A stretch of 64,000 nucleotides of DNA from Brevibacillus humidisoli (GTDB lineage Bacteria; Bacillota; Bacilli; Brevibacillales; Brevibacillaceae), in NCBI RefSeq assembly GCF_020923435.1, contig NZ_CP087263.1:2499970-2563969 (forward strand), written 5' to 3'. Below, piece by piece: positions 9,283-16,978 of this stretch. The notes under the pieces are model-generated. The model saw only the letters and a list, made by a program, of their open reading frames with translations. It ran no database searches and was not told where the DNA came from. Every line of letters begins with the position of its first letter. Positions within the stretch are counted from its first letter, which is position 1. Made by a program: the position numbers and the translations under genes.

Positions 9283-10900
9283 TCTCCTCACCTCCTCGTT
9301 CCGGAACAAATGCGGGTGCAGGCAGGTAAATGAAAAATCTAGTCCCTACCCCTACCTCAGAATCGACTTCAATCGTTCCATGTTGAAAATCGACATACTG
9401 CCGAACCAAGGAAAGTCCGATTCCCTGTCCCCGCTCCCCTTTGGTCGTGAAACCATGTTCAAAGATTCGCTCGCGTATCTCGGGAGAAATACCGGTCCCG
9501 TTATCGACCACCTCGATCTCAATCCCATCTTCATTCCCCTCCAGGCGAAGCGAAACCTGTCCCCCTCCTGTACCGCTGCCAGCAGCAGCATCAATCGCAT
9601 TTTCCAGCAGGTTGCCCAAAATAACCAGCAAGTCGTGCACCGCGATCGTCTCCGGCAGTTTCAGCAGTTGGGAGTCAGGATGCAGGGTCACTTGCACGCC
9701 CTGTTCACGAGCTCGGCTCATCTTGCCCAGGATGAGACCGGAAATGCTGTAATCGGCAATCCGCTTCGTCAAAAACCGGCTCTGCTCCTGCTGTTCTTCG
9801 GTAAAGGTCATGATCCGCTCGACGGCCTCGTCATAGCGGCGCAGTTGAATCAGACCAGCTATAGTGTGCAGCTTGTTCATGTACTCGTGGTTTTGCGCGC
9901 GCAGCGCATCCATGAGCTTTTTCACACCTGTCAGCTCTTCTGCTAACTTGTAGATTTCCGTGCGATCCTGGATCGTGGCGACGGCACCGACAATCTGTTT
10001 GTCCACGATGATCGGCACCCGGTTGACCAATACAATCGTGTCGTTCACGTACTGGATCTGCCGTTGATGACTTGTCCGATCCCGCATCACTTCAGGGAGG
10101 TTGCTGCCGGCCATCGCTTCATCAATCGGCCTTCCCAAGGCATCAGCTGTAATCCCCAGCAGTTGGCTGGCCTGTTCGTTAAATACCGTGATTCTCCCTT
10201 TCTGGTCGATGGCAATGATGCCCTCTCCAATCGATTCGATCAACGCCTCCCGCTCCTCCAGCAGACGGGCAATCTGCTCGGGCTCCATGTTGCGCATCTG
10301 CCGTTTGATTTTGTTGGCCAACAGCCAGGCACCGACCAGCCCAAGGCTTGTCCCGATAAACAGCGAGAGGTACAGATCGCCGCGGTATTCGCTCATGAAC
10401 TTCAAAAAGGTAGGCACCATAATACCTACCACTACAACCCCCAATTGTTTTCGCCCCTCATCGTCCATCACCGGTACGAAAGCACGGATCGACTGGCCTT
10501 CTACGCCTACCGCTCTCGACACATAACTCTGCTCGGCCAGCGACGGTCCTTCATCACCGCCTTGAAACACCGTTCCGATCCTAGCTTCAAGAGGATGGGA
10601 GTAGCGGACTTTGTTCATGTCAAAGACGACGATATAATCCACTTTGGTTACCAGTCTGACCCGCTCCGCGATGGGTTGTATGATCCTCCAGCCCCTGAGG
10701 GACGACTGCAATCCTTCGCGAATCGTGGGGGACTGCGCCAGCGACTGGCCGATTGCCATCACCCGGTTGCCCAGTTCCTGTTCGTACGCTCTGGTTACTT
10801 TGCCGACGACCAGCAAATCTCCACTCACGACGGCTAATACGACAATCGCTGAGATCACGACAGCGATGCGCGTTCGCATGGTAATCGGCCACAACCGCAA
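9260..10900 (-). CDS. dctS: Sensor histidine kinase, DctS/CitA type
   Basis: Membrane sensor kinase, 546 residues. Two membrane segments (about 9-31 and 172-195) bracket an extracytoplasmic PAS-like sensor. A cytoplasmic PAS follows (ALIESIGEGIIAID onward), then the CitA-type phospho-acceptor region NHEYMNKLHTIAGLIQL and an HATPase domain with NLLENAIDAA, DNGTGI and GQGIGLSLV. It closely resembles my memory of B. subtilis DctS. Start TTG at 10900 is set by GGGGGAG five bases upstream. It lies after dctM, with dctB at the head of the operon, so it probably senses C4-dicarboxylates together with DctB. Confidence 0.88.
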   Translation of the reverse strand: MRLWPITMRTRIAVVISAIVVLAVVSGDLLVVGKVTRAYEQELGNRVMAIGQSLAQSPTIREGLQSSLRGWRIIQPIAERVRLVTKVDYIVVFDMNKVRYSHPLEARIGTVFQGGDEGPSLAEQSYVSRAVGVEGQSIRAFVPVMDDEGRKQLGVVVVGIMVPTFLKFMSEYRGDLYLSLFIGTSLGLVGAWLLANKIKRQMRNMEPEQIARLLEEREALIESIGEGIIAIDQKGRITVFNEQASQLLGITADALGRPIDEAMAGSNLPEVMRDRTSHQRQIQYVNDTIVLVNRVPIIVDKQIVGAVATIQDRTEIYKLAEELTGVKKLMDALRAQNHEYMNKLHTIAGLIQLRRYDEAVERIMTFTEEQQEQSRFLTKRIADYSISGLILGKMSRAREQGVQVTLHPDSQLLKLPETIAVHDLLVILGNLLENAIDAAAGSGTGGGQVSLRLEGNEDGIEIEVVDNGTGISPEIRERIFEHGFTTKGERGQGIGLSLVRQYVDFQHGTIEVDSEVGVGTRFFIYLPAPAFVPERGGEEIDLHRHY

Positions 10901-10939
10901 GGCAGCTCCCCCTTTCTGCAAGACTAGATTATACGCAGG

Positions 10940-12211
10940 TTATTTGACATACTGAGTCAGATAGAGGGACAGGTCAGGCCAGACCACGATCACGGCTAGA
11001 ATCATGACCATAATCAGAATAAACGGGGCCACCCCTCTCACTACGGTCTCCAGTTTTTCCTTGGCAATGCCGCTGACCACGAACAGGTTCAGCCCGACAG
11101 GCGGCGTGATCATCGCCAATTCCATGTTGACGGTCATAATAATGGCGAAGTGGATCACGTCGATCCCCATCTGTTTGATAATAGGGAGGAAGATAGGCAG
11201 TGTGATCAGGATTATGGCTACCGACTCTAAAAACGTACCCAAGATAAAGAATAATATATTGGCCGCAATCAGGAAAATCCATTTGTTTGTGATGCTTTGC
11301 GAGATCCACTCTGCCACTTGCTGCGGCACCTGCTCATTGGTCAGATAGAGGGCAAAGACCATCGCCGCCGAGATGATGAAAAAGATCATGGCGCTCGTAT
11401 TAACCGTCTCTTTTACGATCTGGCGGAAGTCCGACCAGCGCATCTCCCGGTAAACAAATATGGAGATGATCAACGCATACAGCGAGGAAACAACCGCTGC
11501 TTCTGTCGGAGTGGCTACCCCGGTGTAGATACTGCCAAGGATGATCACCGGCAGCAACGCGCCCCAAACTGCTTTCAGCGACGAGCTTAGGCGTTCATCC
11601 CAACTGGCCTTCTCCAGTCTTCCGTAACCCTTCCTGCGGGCGAAGAGAATCGCAGACACCACAAGCACCAAGCCAAGCAAAATACCTGGCAGAATTCCAG
11701 CCATGAACAGCTTGCCGATCGATTCCTCTGCTACCGTACCATAGATGATCAGCGGAATCGAGGGGGGAATCAAGATGCCCAGTGTTCCTGATGCTGCCAC
11801 GAGCCCCATCGCATACTTCTTGTCATAGCCAGCATTGACCATGCCTGGGATCATAATCGAGCCGATCGCTGCCGCAGTCGCCGGACTGGACCCAGAGATC
11901 GCCGCGAACAGCATGCAGGCCAGAATCGTCACCACCGACAGCCCACCCGGTAGGTGTCCCACCCAGGAACGCAGACATTCGATCAAATACTTGGAGATGC
12001 CGCCGCGCGCCATAATAATGCCGGCGAAGACAAACCCCGGAATCGCCATCAGGGTGGTGGCATCAAGGGAGGCGAAGATACGCTGTGGAATGGTATACAT
12101 GGTGAACCCCTGCTGCCATAGCACAAAAATCGTGGACAGGGCCAGACTGACGAAAATCGGCACACGGAACAACAACAGAATGACGAATAAACTAAACAGA
12201 AGCAGTGTCAT
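10940..12211 (-). CDS. dctM: TRAP dicarboxylate transporter, large permease DctM
   Basis: Large membrane subunit of a TRAP transporter (DctM/YiaN family), 423 residues and about 12 hydrophobic segments, moving substrate by sodium/proton symport. Family landmarks are the Gly/Ala-rich FAAISGSSPATAAAIGSIMIP near residue 95, GILIPPSIPLIIYG near 150 and MITPPVGLNLFV near 365. It overlaps dctQ by 20 bases and is followed 39 bases later by dctS. Confidence 0.95.
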   Translation of the reverse strand: MTLLLFSLFVILLLFRVPIFVSLALSTIFVLWQQGFTMYTIPQRIFASLDATTLMAIPGFVFAGIIMARGGISKYLIECLRSWVGHLPGGLSVVTILACMLFAAISGSSPATAAAIGSIMIPGMVNAGYDKKYAMGLVAASGTLGILIPPSIPLIIYGTVAEESIGKLFMAGILPGILLGLVLVVSAILFARRKGYGRLEKASWDERLSSSLKAVWGALLPVIILGSIYTGVATPTEAAVVSSLYALIISIFVYREMRWSDFRQIVKETVNTSAMIFFIISAAMVFALYLTNEQVPQQVAEWISQSITNKWIFLIAANILFFILGTFLESVAIILITLPIFLPIIKQMGIDVIHFAIIMTVNMELAMITPPVGLNLFVVSGIAKEKLETVVRGVAPFILIMVMILAVIVVWPDLSLYLTQYVK

Positions 12212-12704
12212 GTGTGCCCTCCTCCGGATGTGAACCGCCTTTTTTTAAGAGACGATAGATCTTTTCGATGAACCGAAGCCCAAGCATCACGCCTGCGAGC
12301 GGCAGAATCAGGTAGACGATCCACAGTGGTACTCCAACATCAGTCGATACTTGACCACTGACCACTCTCGCCATCACCAATACCCAGCCGTTGTAGGCGA
12401 GAAACACACCAAATATGAGTCCAACAAGATTGGCGAAAAGATCGGAACATTTTTGCAGTCCTTTGGGAAACTTATCGTACAGGAGATCCACGGAGATATG
12501 GTGGTTGTTGCGCAGTGCCATGCTGCCGCCGATCAGAATCCCCCAGATGACGAAGTATTTAAAGATTTCATCCACCCAGGCCTGCGGTGCGTTCATAAAG
12601 TAGCGCATAAAGACGCCGTACAGTGAGATCGCCAGTCCGATGACGAGCAGTGAACCAGAGAGAAGTTCCTCCAGGTTGTCCCACCATTTCTTGATTGTCT
12701 GCAT
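12192..12704 (-). CDS. dctQ: TRAP dicarboxylate transporter, small permease DctQ
   Basis: Small membrane subunit of the TRAP transporter (DctQ family), 170 residues, four predicted membrane segments. The conserved QAWVDEIFKYFVIWGIL and the charged loop LRNNHHISVDLL are visible. AAGGAGGGAG precedes the ATG. An inverted repeat lies between dctP and this gene, which may lower dctQM expression relative to the binding protein. Confidence 0.93.
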   Translation of the reverse strand: MQTIKKWWDNLEELLSGSLLVIGLAISLYGVFMRYFMNAPQAWVDEIFKYFVIWGILIGGSMALRNNHHISVDLLYDKFPKGLQKCSDLFANLVGLIFGVFLAYNGWVLVMARVVSGQVSTDVGVPLWIVYLILPLAGVMLGLRFIEKIYRLLKKGGSHPEEGTHDTASV

Positions 12705-12750
12705 CGTGTCGTTCTCCCTCCTTTTTACTCGTTAGATGGCAGGTAGGAAA

Positions 12751-12777
12751 GAACGCGGAACATCCCGTTCCGCGTTC
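12751..12777 (-). terminator. Intercistronic hairpin between dctP and dctQ
   Basis: Perfect 11-base stem gaacgcggaac (12751-12761) and gttccgcgttc (12767-12777) with a 5-base loop, followed on the minus strand only by TTTCC. A strong stem with a poor U tract between binding protein and permeases suggests partial termination or 3'-end protection of the dctP message, giving excess binding protein. Confidence 0.6.
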
Positions 12778-12792
12778 TCTCAGAGTCCATCG

Positions 12793-13830
12793 TTACTTCA
12801 GAGCTTTCACTCCGTCAATATACTCTTGGCCGATTACTTCGGCAAACTCGGTGTACACCGGTTCAAACGCCTTTTGGAAAGCGGCACGATCCTCCGGAGT
12901 CAGTTCGGTTACTTCCATTCCGGCCTTTTTTAAGTTTTCGAAGCTTTGTTGATCCAATTCGGCAGCCAGCTGCCGCTCGTATTCGGTAGCTTCCTTCATC
13001 GCTTCTTCCAATGCTTTGCGGATATCTTCAGGCAAACCATCCCAGAACGATTTGTTTACCAGCACCACGTAGTCGAGGCGGCCGTGTTGGCTTACGGTCA
13101 AATACTTTTGTACTTCGGCGTATTTTTGCGTATCGATATTGTTAAACGTGTTTTCCTGCCCATCGACTGTGCCCTGCTGCAGAGCAGTGTAAGTCTCCCC
13201 AAACGGGATTGTTGCTGCCCCTGCCCCCAGCGCTGTAAACTGGGCTTCCAGCACCTTTCCGGCCTGGGTTCGGAATTTGAGACCGTTAAAATCTTCTGGC
13301 CTTTTCAGTGGGTGTTTGTTATTGGTGAAGTTCTTGAAACCGTTTTCCCACATCGCCAAGCCAAGAATCCCCTGCGGCTCGAGTGAACTCATCAGCTTTT
13401 TGCCCAGATCGCCGTCCCAGAACTGCAGCACAGCTTCCCGACCGTTGAACAGGAATGGGAGGTCAACAATCTGGAAGGAAGGCACAAACCCAACCAGTTT
13501 GGTCACAGATGGAGCGACCATTTGCACGTTATTGGCCTGCAGCGCATCCATCTCATCTTTGTCCCCGTACAACTGGGAAGACGGGAATACCTCTACCTTG
13601 ACGCGATTGTTCGTCTTTTGCGCCGCCAGTTCGGCAAACTTCTCGGCAGCTTTTCCTTTTGGACTCTCCGCAGTGGTAACATGCGAGAATTTCAAAATGA
13701 TCGGCTCACCACTGTCAGCAGATTGGCTTCCTCCACCACTGCTAGGCGCCCCGCATCCTGCCGCTGTCAGCACAAAAGCGGTGGACAGAACGGCAATGAG
13801 TGTGCGCTTTACCCATGCTCCTTTTTTCAT
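12793..13830 (-). CDS. dctP: TRAP transporter solute-binding lipoprotein DctP
   Basis: Extracytoplasmic binding protein of the TRAP system, DctP family, 345 residues. Lipoprotein signal with AAGC and lipid-acceptor Cys26. Conserved family features include KFSHVTTAESPKGKAA, VEVFPSSQLYGDKDE and GTVDGQENTFNNI; the arginine in GLKFRTQAGKV is the usual carboxylate-binding residue. Start ATG has AGGGGGAG upstream. It is the likely transport partner of DctQM, whereas the homologous gene upstream looks like the sensory DctB. Confidence 0.93.
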   Translation of the reverse strand: MKKGAWVKRTLIAVLSTAFVLTAAGCGAPSSGGGSQSADSGEPIILKFSHVTTAESPKGKAAEKFAELAAQKTNNRVKVEVFPSSQLYGDKDEMDALQANNVQMVAPSVTKLVGFVPSFQIVDLPFLFNGREAVLQFWDGDLGKKLMSSLEPQGILGLAMWENGFKNFTNNKHPLKRPEDFNGLKFRTQAGKVLEAQFTALGAGAATIPFGETYTALQQGTVDGQENTFNNIDTQKYAEVQKYLTVSQHGRLDYVVLVNKSFWDGLPEDIRKALEEAMKEATEYERQLAAELDQQSFENLKKAGMEVTELTPEDRAAFQKAFEPVYTEFAEVIGQEYIDGVKALK

Positions 13831-13880
13831 CTACTTGCTCCCCCTTCATTTTTACCTTTTTGTATGGTGGCAGGTTTTCG

Positions 13881-14927
13881 TCAAGGCGCCGGCAAATGAA
13901 GCGCTTTCACGAAAACCGGGTCCCAACTCGTCAGTTCGCTTTGGTATAGCGGTTGAAAGAACTGTTTCCAATGGCGCTTCTCGTCGGGCGTCAGTCTGTA
14001 GATGGAGATGCAGTCACAGGCCTTGATATAGTCCAACTGCTCCCTGTTGATCTGCTCTGCCATCTGTCGCTCCCACAGTGTCACCTCTCTGATCGTCTCC
14101 ACGAAAGTTTGGCGAATCTCATCCGGCAGTCGCTCCCAAAACTCTCCGTTCATCAGCACCAGGTAGCCTAGATAACCGTGATTGCTGATCGTTAAATGAT
14201 CTTGAACCCGATAAAAGCGCTTGGTGTAAATATTGGAGATCGTGTTTTCCTGACCATCCAACTGGCCTTTTTCCAATGCCAGATAAACGTCATTAAAGGA
14301 CATCTCCAACGGCTTTGCACCCAACATGGCAAACTGCTTGTTCAGCACTTTGGACGGCATGATCCGCACCCTCATTCCCTGCATGTCGGAAGGGACATGG
14401 ATCGGTCGGGGAGAACTGGTAAACTGCTTAAAGGCGTTATCCCAAAAAGCGAGAGGAACCAGTCCTTTCTGCTCGATCATTTCTGTCAGGCGACGTCCTG
14501 CTTCCCCGTCCAGTACCCGATGATAGTCAGTGAGTGACGGGTAGAGAAAAGGAAGATCGAACGCTTCCACTTCCGGAGCAAGCTCTGAGAGCTTTGACAA
14601 ACTGGGAGCAATCATCTGGATATAACCTTCCTGAAGCGCTTTCAACTCCTCATAGTCACTGTACAAGGAACCGTTTGCAAACACCTGCACTTCGACGCGT
14701 CCATTGGTCCGCTCCTTCATCAGCGCGGCAAAACGCCTGGCCGCTTGACCCTTGGGCGTATCCTCGCCCACCACATGGGAAAAGCGGATGATCAGCTTCT
14801 CTGCTTCACTCACCTGTTCGTAATCGGTCGCCTTTCGACCACAGGAGACAAGCAGTGCTGCAGCCAGGATGAGGAAGAACAGGGCAGCTATCCTTCGGAA
14901 GCGTTTGCAAACATGGGGTACCTGCAT
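13881..14927 (-). CDS. dctB: DctB-like binding lipoprotein, probable co-sensor of DctS
   Basis: A second DctP-family protein, 348 residues, with lipoprotein Cys29 in LLVSCGRK. It matches my memory of B. subtilis DctB more closely than a transport DctP, through NGSLYSDYEELKALQ, ISNIYTKRFYRVQDHLTIS and NHGYLGYLVLMN. In B. subtilis DctB is a TRAP-type binding protein that works with the DctS kinase rather than with a TRAP permease. Here it heads an operon that also contains a complete TRAP transporter, so it could serve either role. AAAGGAG sits 9 bases before the ATG. Confidence 0.8.
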   Translation of the reverse strand: MQVPHVCKRFRRIAALFFLILAAALLVSCGRKATDYEQVSEAEKLIIRFSHVVGEDTPKGQAARRFAALMKERTNGRVEVQVFANGSLYSDYEELKALQEGYIQMIAPSLSKLSELAPEVEAFDLPFLYPSLTDYHRVLDGEAGRRLTEMIEQKGLVPLAFWDNAFKQFTSSPRPIHVPSDMQGMRVRIMPSKVLNKQFAMLGAKPLEMSFNDVYLALEKGQLDGQENTISNIYTKRFYRVQDHLTISNHGYLGYLVLMNGEFWERLPDEIRQTFVETIREVTLWERQMAEQINREQLDYIKACDCISIYRLTPDEKRHWKQFFQPLYQSELTSWDPVFVKALHLPAP

Positions 14928-14954
14928 CCCGCAACGCTCCTTTCCTGATTCAGA

Positions 14955-14983
14955 AGTATAAACTGTTCACGTTTTGTTCACAA
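14955..14983 (-). promoter_or_regulatory. Promoter of the dct operon with overlapping direct repeats
   Basis: TTGTGA (complement of 14978-14983) and TATACT (complement of 14955-14960), 17-base spacer, about 30 bases before dctB. Two copies of GTGAACA (complements of 14964-14970 and 14975-14981) are spaced exactly 11 bases, one helical turn, within the spacer and -35 region. They may bind DctR or another regulator. Confidence 0.6.
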
Positions 14984-15032
14984 TTTTTGTCCATATTGAT
15001 CTTTTTGCTCTTTTTGGTCTTGCTTTACACAT

Positions 15033-15059
15033 AAAAAACTCAGTCCAAATTGGACTGAG
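15033..15059 (-). terminator. Terminator overlapping the end of the small Cys-rich gene
   Basis: Minus-strand CTCAGTCCAA/TTGGACTGAG (15059-15039) is a near-perfect palindrome followed by TTTTTTAT. It includes the last codons and the TGA of the small gene at 15040-15231, so the terminator is made partly of coding sequence. It ends the mhqR operon. Confidence 0.8.
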
Positions 15060-15231
15060 ATCTTCTTTTCTGCATCAGACGTTTTACTTTTTCCGTCGGT
15101 GACCAGCAGCGGAACTGATACTCCGGCCGTGTCTCGTAGGTTAGCCGGGCGCAGCGGTAGCTGGTTTGGCCAGCCTCTTTTACCACGCGGAAATGTTGGC
15201 AAGTGGCGCAGCAGTGAAAACGATTGTTCAG
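15040..15231 (-). CDS. Small Cys-rich protein, CTG start
   Basis: A 63-residue frame, easily missed, encoding a protein that begins MNNRFHCCATCQHF and contains SYRCARLTYET and YQFRCWSP. Four to five cysteines in CCATC...C...C spacing suggest a zinc-binding or redox-active mini-domain. I recall similar conserved short proteins in Paenibacillaceae, without known function. The only start in frame is CTG at 15231, which overlaps the preceding gene's TGA as CTGA, with AAGGTGAG five bases upstream; this is the usual ATGA coupling with a C instead of A. An alternative GTG frame at 15241 encodes no recognisable protein. Confidence 0.65.
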   Translation of the reverse strand: MNNRFHCCATCQHFRVVKEAGQTSYRCARLTYETRPEYQFRCWSPTEKVKRLMQKRRSQSNLD

Positions 15232-15578
15232 TTTGGCTCACCTTTTCCCATCAGTCGATAACGATTCCTGGCAACCCAGGCATATCCTCTCTCACCGAGC
15301 CAGGACGCGCCCGGCAGATATAACAGCGGTTTGGCGAAGCCTAGCCATGTGTAGCCGATCAGGACGCGGACAGCGTAAAAACCGTGGAAATGTCGTCCGT
15401 CTCCCGTCTCAACAGCCATCGTCTCGCCGCAGCCCTTGCCGTCCAGCCCGCAGGCGGGTGCGTCGGTGTAATGCCGCCAGACGACTGCTGACGGATTGCG
15501 GGCCAACCGCAGATACCACGTTCTCAACCGCTGGCAGAGATGACAATGACGATCGTAATACACGGTCACCCGTCTCAT
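15228..15578 (-). CDS. DCC-family thiol-disulfide oxidoreductase-like protein
   Basis: DCC (DUF393/YuxK) family, 116 residues; the family carries a CxxC motif and is thought to act in thiol redox reactions. Here the motif is YYDRHCHLC near residue 7-15; the central TDAPACGLDGKGCGETMAV and aromatic FYAVRVLIGYTWLG also fit. I chose ATG 15578 with AAGG eight bases upstream because the family begins close to the motif; an ATG at 15644 with GGGGGAG is possible and adds 22 residues. It lies between mhqR and the small Cys-rich gene. Confidence 0.75.
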   Translation of the reverse strand: MRRVTVYYDRHCHLCQRLRTWYLRLARNPSAVVWRHYTDAPACGLDGKGCGETMAVETGDGRHFHGFYAVRVLIGYTWLGFAKPLLYLPGASWLGERGYAWVARNRYRLMGKGEPN

Positions 15579-15662
15579 CCGTTCAACCTTCTTTCCAGTG
15601 TTGTTGAAACCGGCGCTGGTGCCATTCTTTCGATTCGTCTTCATTATCTCCCCCATGCGCCA

Positions 15663-16115
15663 TTATTTCAACAGTTTTGCCGCTTCCATTCCCAGTTTCC
15701 GCAGCAGCATAATCGCCTGCTCCTTTTCGGCGGCACTCAATCCGCTGACAGCAAGGCGGAGCGCCTGTGCATGAACAGGAAAAATCTGTTCGATCAAGGA
15801 CCGTCCCTTTTCCGTCAATTCGGCATGAGTGACCCGCCGATCGTGTGGACAAGGCTGTCGGTTGATCATGCCGTTCTGTTCCAACTTGTCTATCACATAA
15901 GTTACACTGCCGCTCGCCAACAGAATACTGGCGCCGATCTGCTGAAGCGGCTGCGGTCCTTTGTGGTACAGCAGTTCCAATACAGAAAATTCCGTTGGAT
16001 GAAGTCCGTGCGACTTGATGTCCCGCAGGGAGTGTTCTGTCACGCTGCGGAAAGCACGAGAAAAAACGCGATATAAGTGAAGCGCCTGCTCCGTTTCCTG
16101 CTCTAGTCCTGCCAC
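15663..16115 (-). CDS. mhqR: MarR-family repressor, MhqR-like
   Basis: Winged-helix MarR regulator, 150 residues. HPTEFSVLELLYHKGPQPLQQIG and LLASGSVTYVIDKLEQNG are very close to B. subtilis MhqR, which represses quinone- and catechol-detoxifying enzymes and is released by quinones. A GTG start at 16115 with GGAGG upstream is chosen over longer frames. It is divergent from wrbA, and a palindrome matching the MhqR operator lies between them. Downstream it is followed by the DCC and Cys-rich genes, likely one operon. Confidence 0.85.
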   Translation of the reverse strand: MAGLEQETEQALHLYRVFSRAFRSVTEHSLRDIKSHGLHPTEFSVLELLYHKGPQPLQQIGASILLASGSVTYVIDKLEQNGMINRQPCPHDRRVTHAELTEKGRSLIEQIFPVHAQALRLAVSGLSAAEKEQAIMLLRKLGMEAAKLLK

Positions 16116-16155
16116 TGTGCATCCTCCTCGACACATGATAGTGTCTGCTTGAGAT

Positions 16156-16184
16156 ATCTTACTGGAAAGTGGCACCTCCGTCAA
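16156..16184 (-). promoter_or_regulatory. Promoter of mhqR
   Basis: TTGACG (complement of 16179-16184) and TAAGAT (complement of 16156-16161) with a 17-base spacer. The 8-base palindrome AGATATCT (16152-16159) overlaps the -10 box and carries the arms of the MhqR site in reversed order, so autoregulation is possible. A GACAC/GTGTC dyad follows in the leader. Confidence 0.6.
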
Positions 16185-16203
16185 ACCGTCCTACATTCCG
16201 CTC

Positions 16204-16233
16204 TTGACGAGGTTCGCGGTATCGTCATATAAT
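16204..16233 (+). promoter_or_regulatory. Promoter of wrbA
   Basis: TTGACG (16204-16209) and TATAAT (16228-16233), 18-base spacer. The predicted start site near 16240 lies just before the MhqR-type operator, ideal for repression by roadblock or occlusion. Confidence 0.75.
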
Positions 16234-16246
16234 TTCACCGTGTCAT

Positions 16247-16268
16247 AATATCTCGAATTCGAGATATT
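16247..16268. promoter_or_regulatory. MhqR-type operator
   Basis: A perfect 22-base palindrome whose core is ATCTCGAATTCGAGAT. This matches the ATCT-cga-ATTC-g-AGAT consensus known for B. subtilis MhqR. A second partial copy, ATTCGAAT (16266-16273), adjoins it. It lies between the wrbA promoter and its ribosome binding site. Confidence 0.8.
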
Positions 16269-16295
16269 CGAATTCAGAGTATTGGAGGAATCACA

Positions 16296-16922
16296 ATGGC
16301 AAAAGTCTTAATCGTTTATTACAGTGCTTATGGCCATATCTTTGACATGGCCAAAGCTGTCGCCGAAGGAGCCAAACAGATTGCCGGTACGGAAGTGAAG
16401 ATCGCCAAAGCGCCAGAGTTCCCGGTGGTGAAAGAGGCGATGTCCGGTCAAGAGCCTTATGTACACGCCCAGCAGCAGCAAGCAGACATTCCGGACGTAA
16501 CGCAGGAAGATCTGACTTGGGCAGACGCGATCATCTGGGGCGTTCCCACCCGCTACGGCATGATGCCGGCACAGATGAAGCAAGTGCTGGACGCAGCTGG
16601 CGGTCTGTGGGCAACTGGCGCACTGGAAGGGAAGCCAACAGCTGTCTTTACCAGCACGGGCTCCATCCATGGCGGACAGGAGTCAACCATACTGACTACA
16701 CTGGTTCCACTGCTCCACTTCGGGATGATTTTTGTCGGACTGCCATACGGAGAGAATAAAGAACAGCTCACTGCTGAGGGGATCGGCGGTTCGCCTTATG
16801 GCGCTTCCACCGTGGCTGGTCCCGATGGATCCCGTGCACCAGTGGAAGCCGAACGGACCATGGCTTCCCGTCTGGGCGCCCGTGTAGCACGTGTCGCAGC
16901 CGCTCTTGCAGCAGCGAAATAA
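16296..16922 (+). CDS. wrbA: NAD(P)H:quinone oxidoreductase, WrbA type
   Basis: FMN-dependent flavodoxin-like enzyme (type IV NQO) that reduces quinones by two electrons, avoiding semiquinone radicals. 208 residues. The FMN phosphate loop YYSAYGHIFDMA is at 8-19, and the isoalloxazine-binding stretches are GVPTRYGMM and FTSTGSIHGGQE. A GGAGG site precedes ATG. Control by the MhqR palindrome in its promoter suggests induction by quinone or other electrophile stress. Confidence 0.95.
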   Translation: MAKVLIVYYSAYGHIFDMAKAVAEGAKQIAGTEVKIAKAPEFPVVKEAMSGQEPYVHAQQQQADIPDVTQEDLTWADAIIWGVPTRYGMMPAQMKQVLDAAGGLWATGALEGKPTAVFTSTGSIHGGQESTILTTLVPLLHFGMIFVGLPYGENKEQLTAEGIGGSPYGASTVAGPDGSRAPVEAERTMASRLGARVARVAAALAAAK

Positions 16923-16942
16923 TACGGCCAACATCAAACTGA

Positions 16943-16974
16943 CAGCCGCCCGTGTCCTGACTCGGGCGGCTGTG
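16943..16974. terminator. Bidirectional hairpin between wrbA and the enoyl-CoA hydratase gene
   Basis: Eleven-base stem acagccgcccg (16943-16953) and cgggcggctgt (16964-16974) with a 10-base loop, 20 bases after the wrbA stop and 4 bases after the convergent gene's stop. U tracts are short on both sides. Confidence 0.6.
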
Positions 16975-16978
16975 TTGC

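Noticed and set aside
10064-10837. 257-codon plus-strand frame opposite dctS
   Set aside because: Antisense to a clear histidine kinase gene, no ribosome binding site and no recognisable domain.
14978-15241. 87-codon minus-strand frame from a GTG at 15241
   Set aside because: It overlaps the Cys-rich gene in another frame, runs through the terminator hairpin at 15033-15059 and shows no protein-like conservation.
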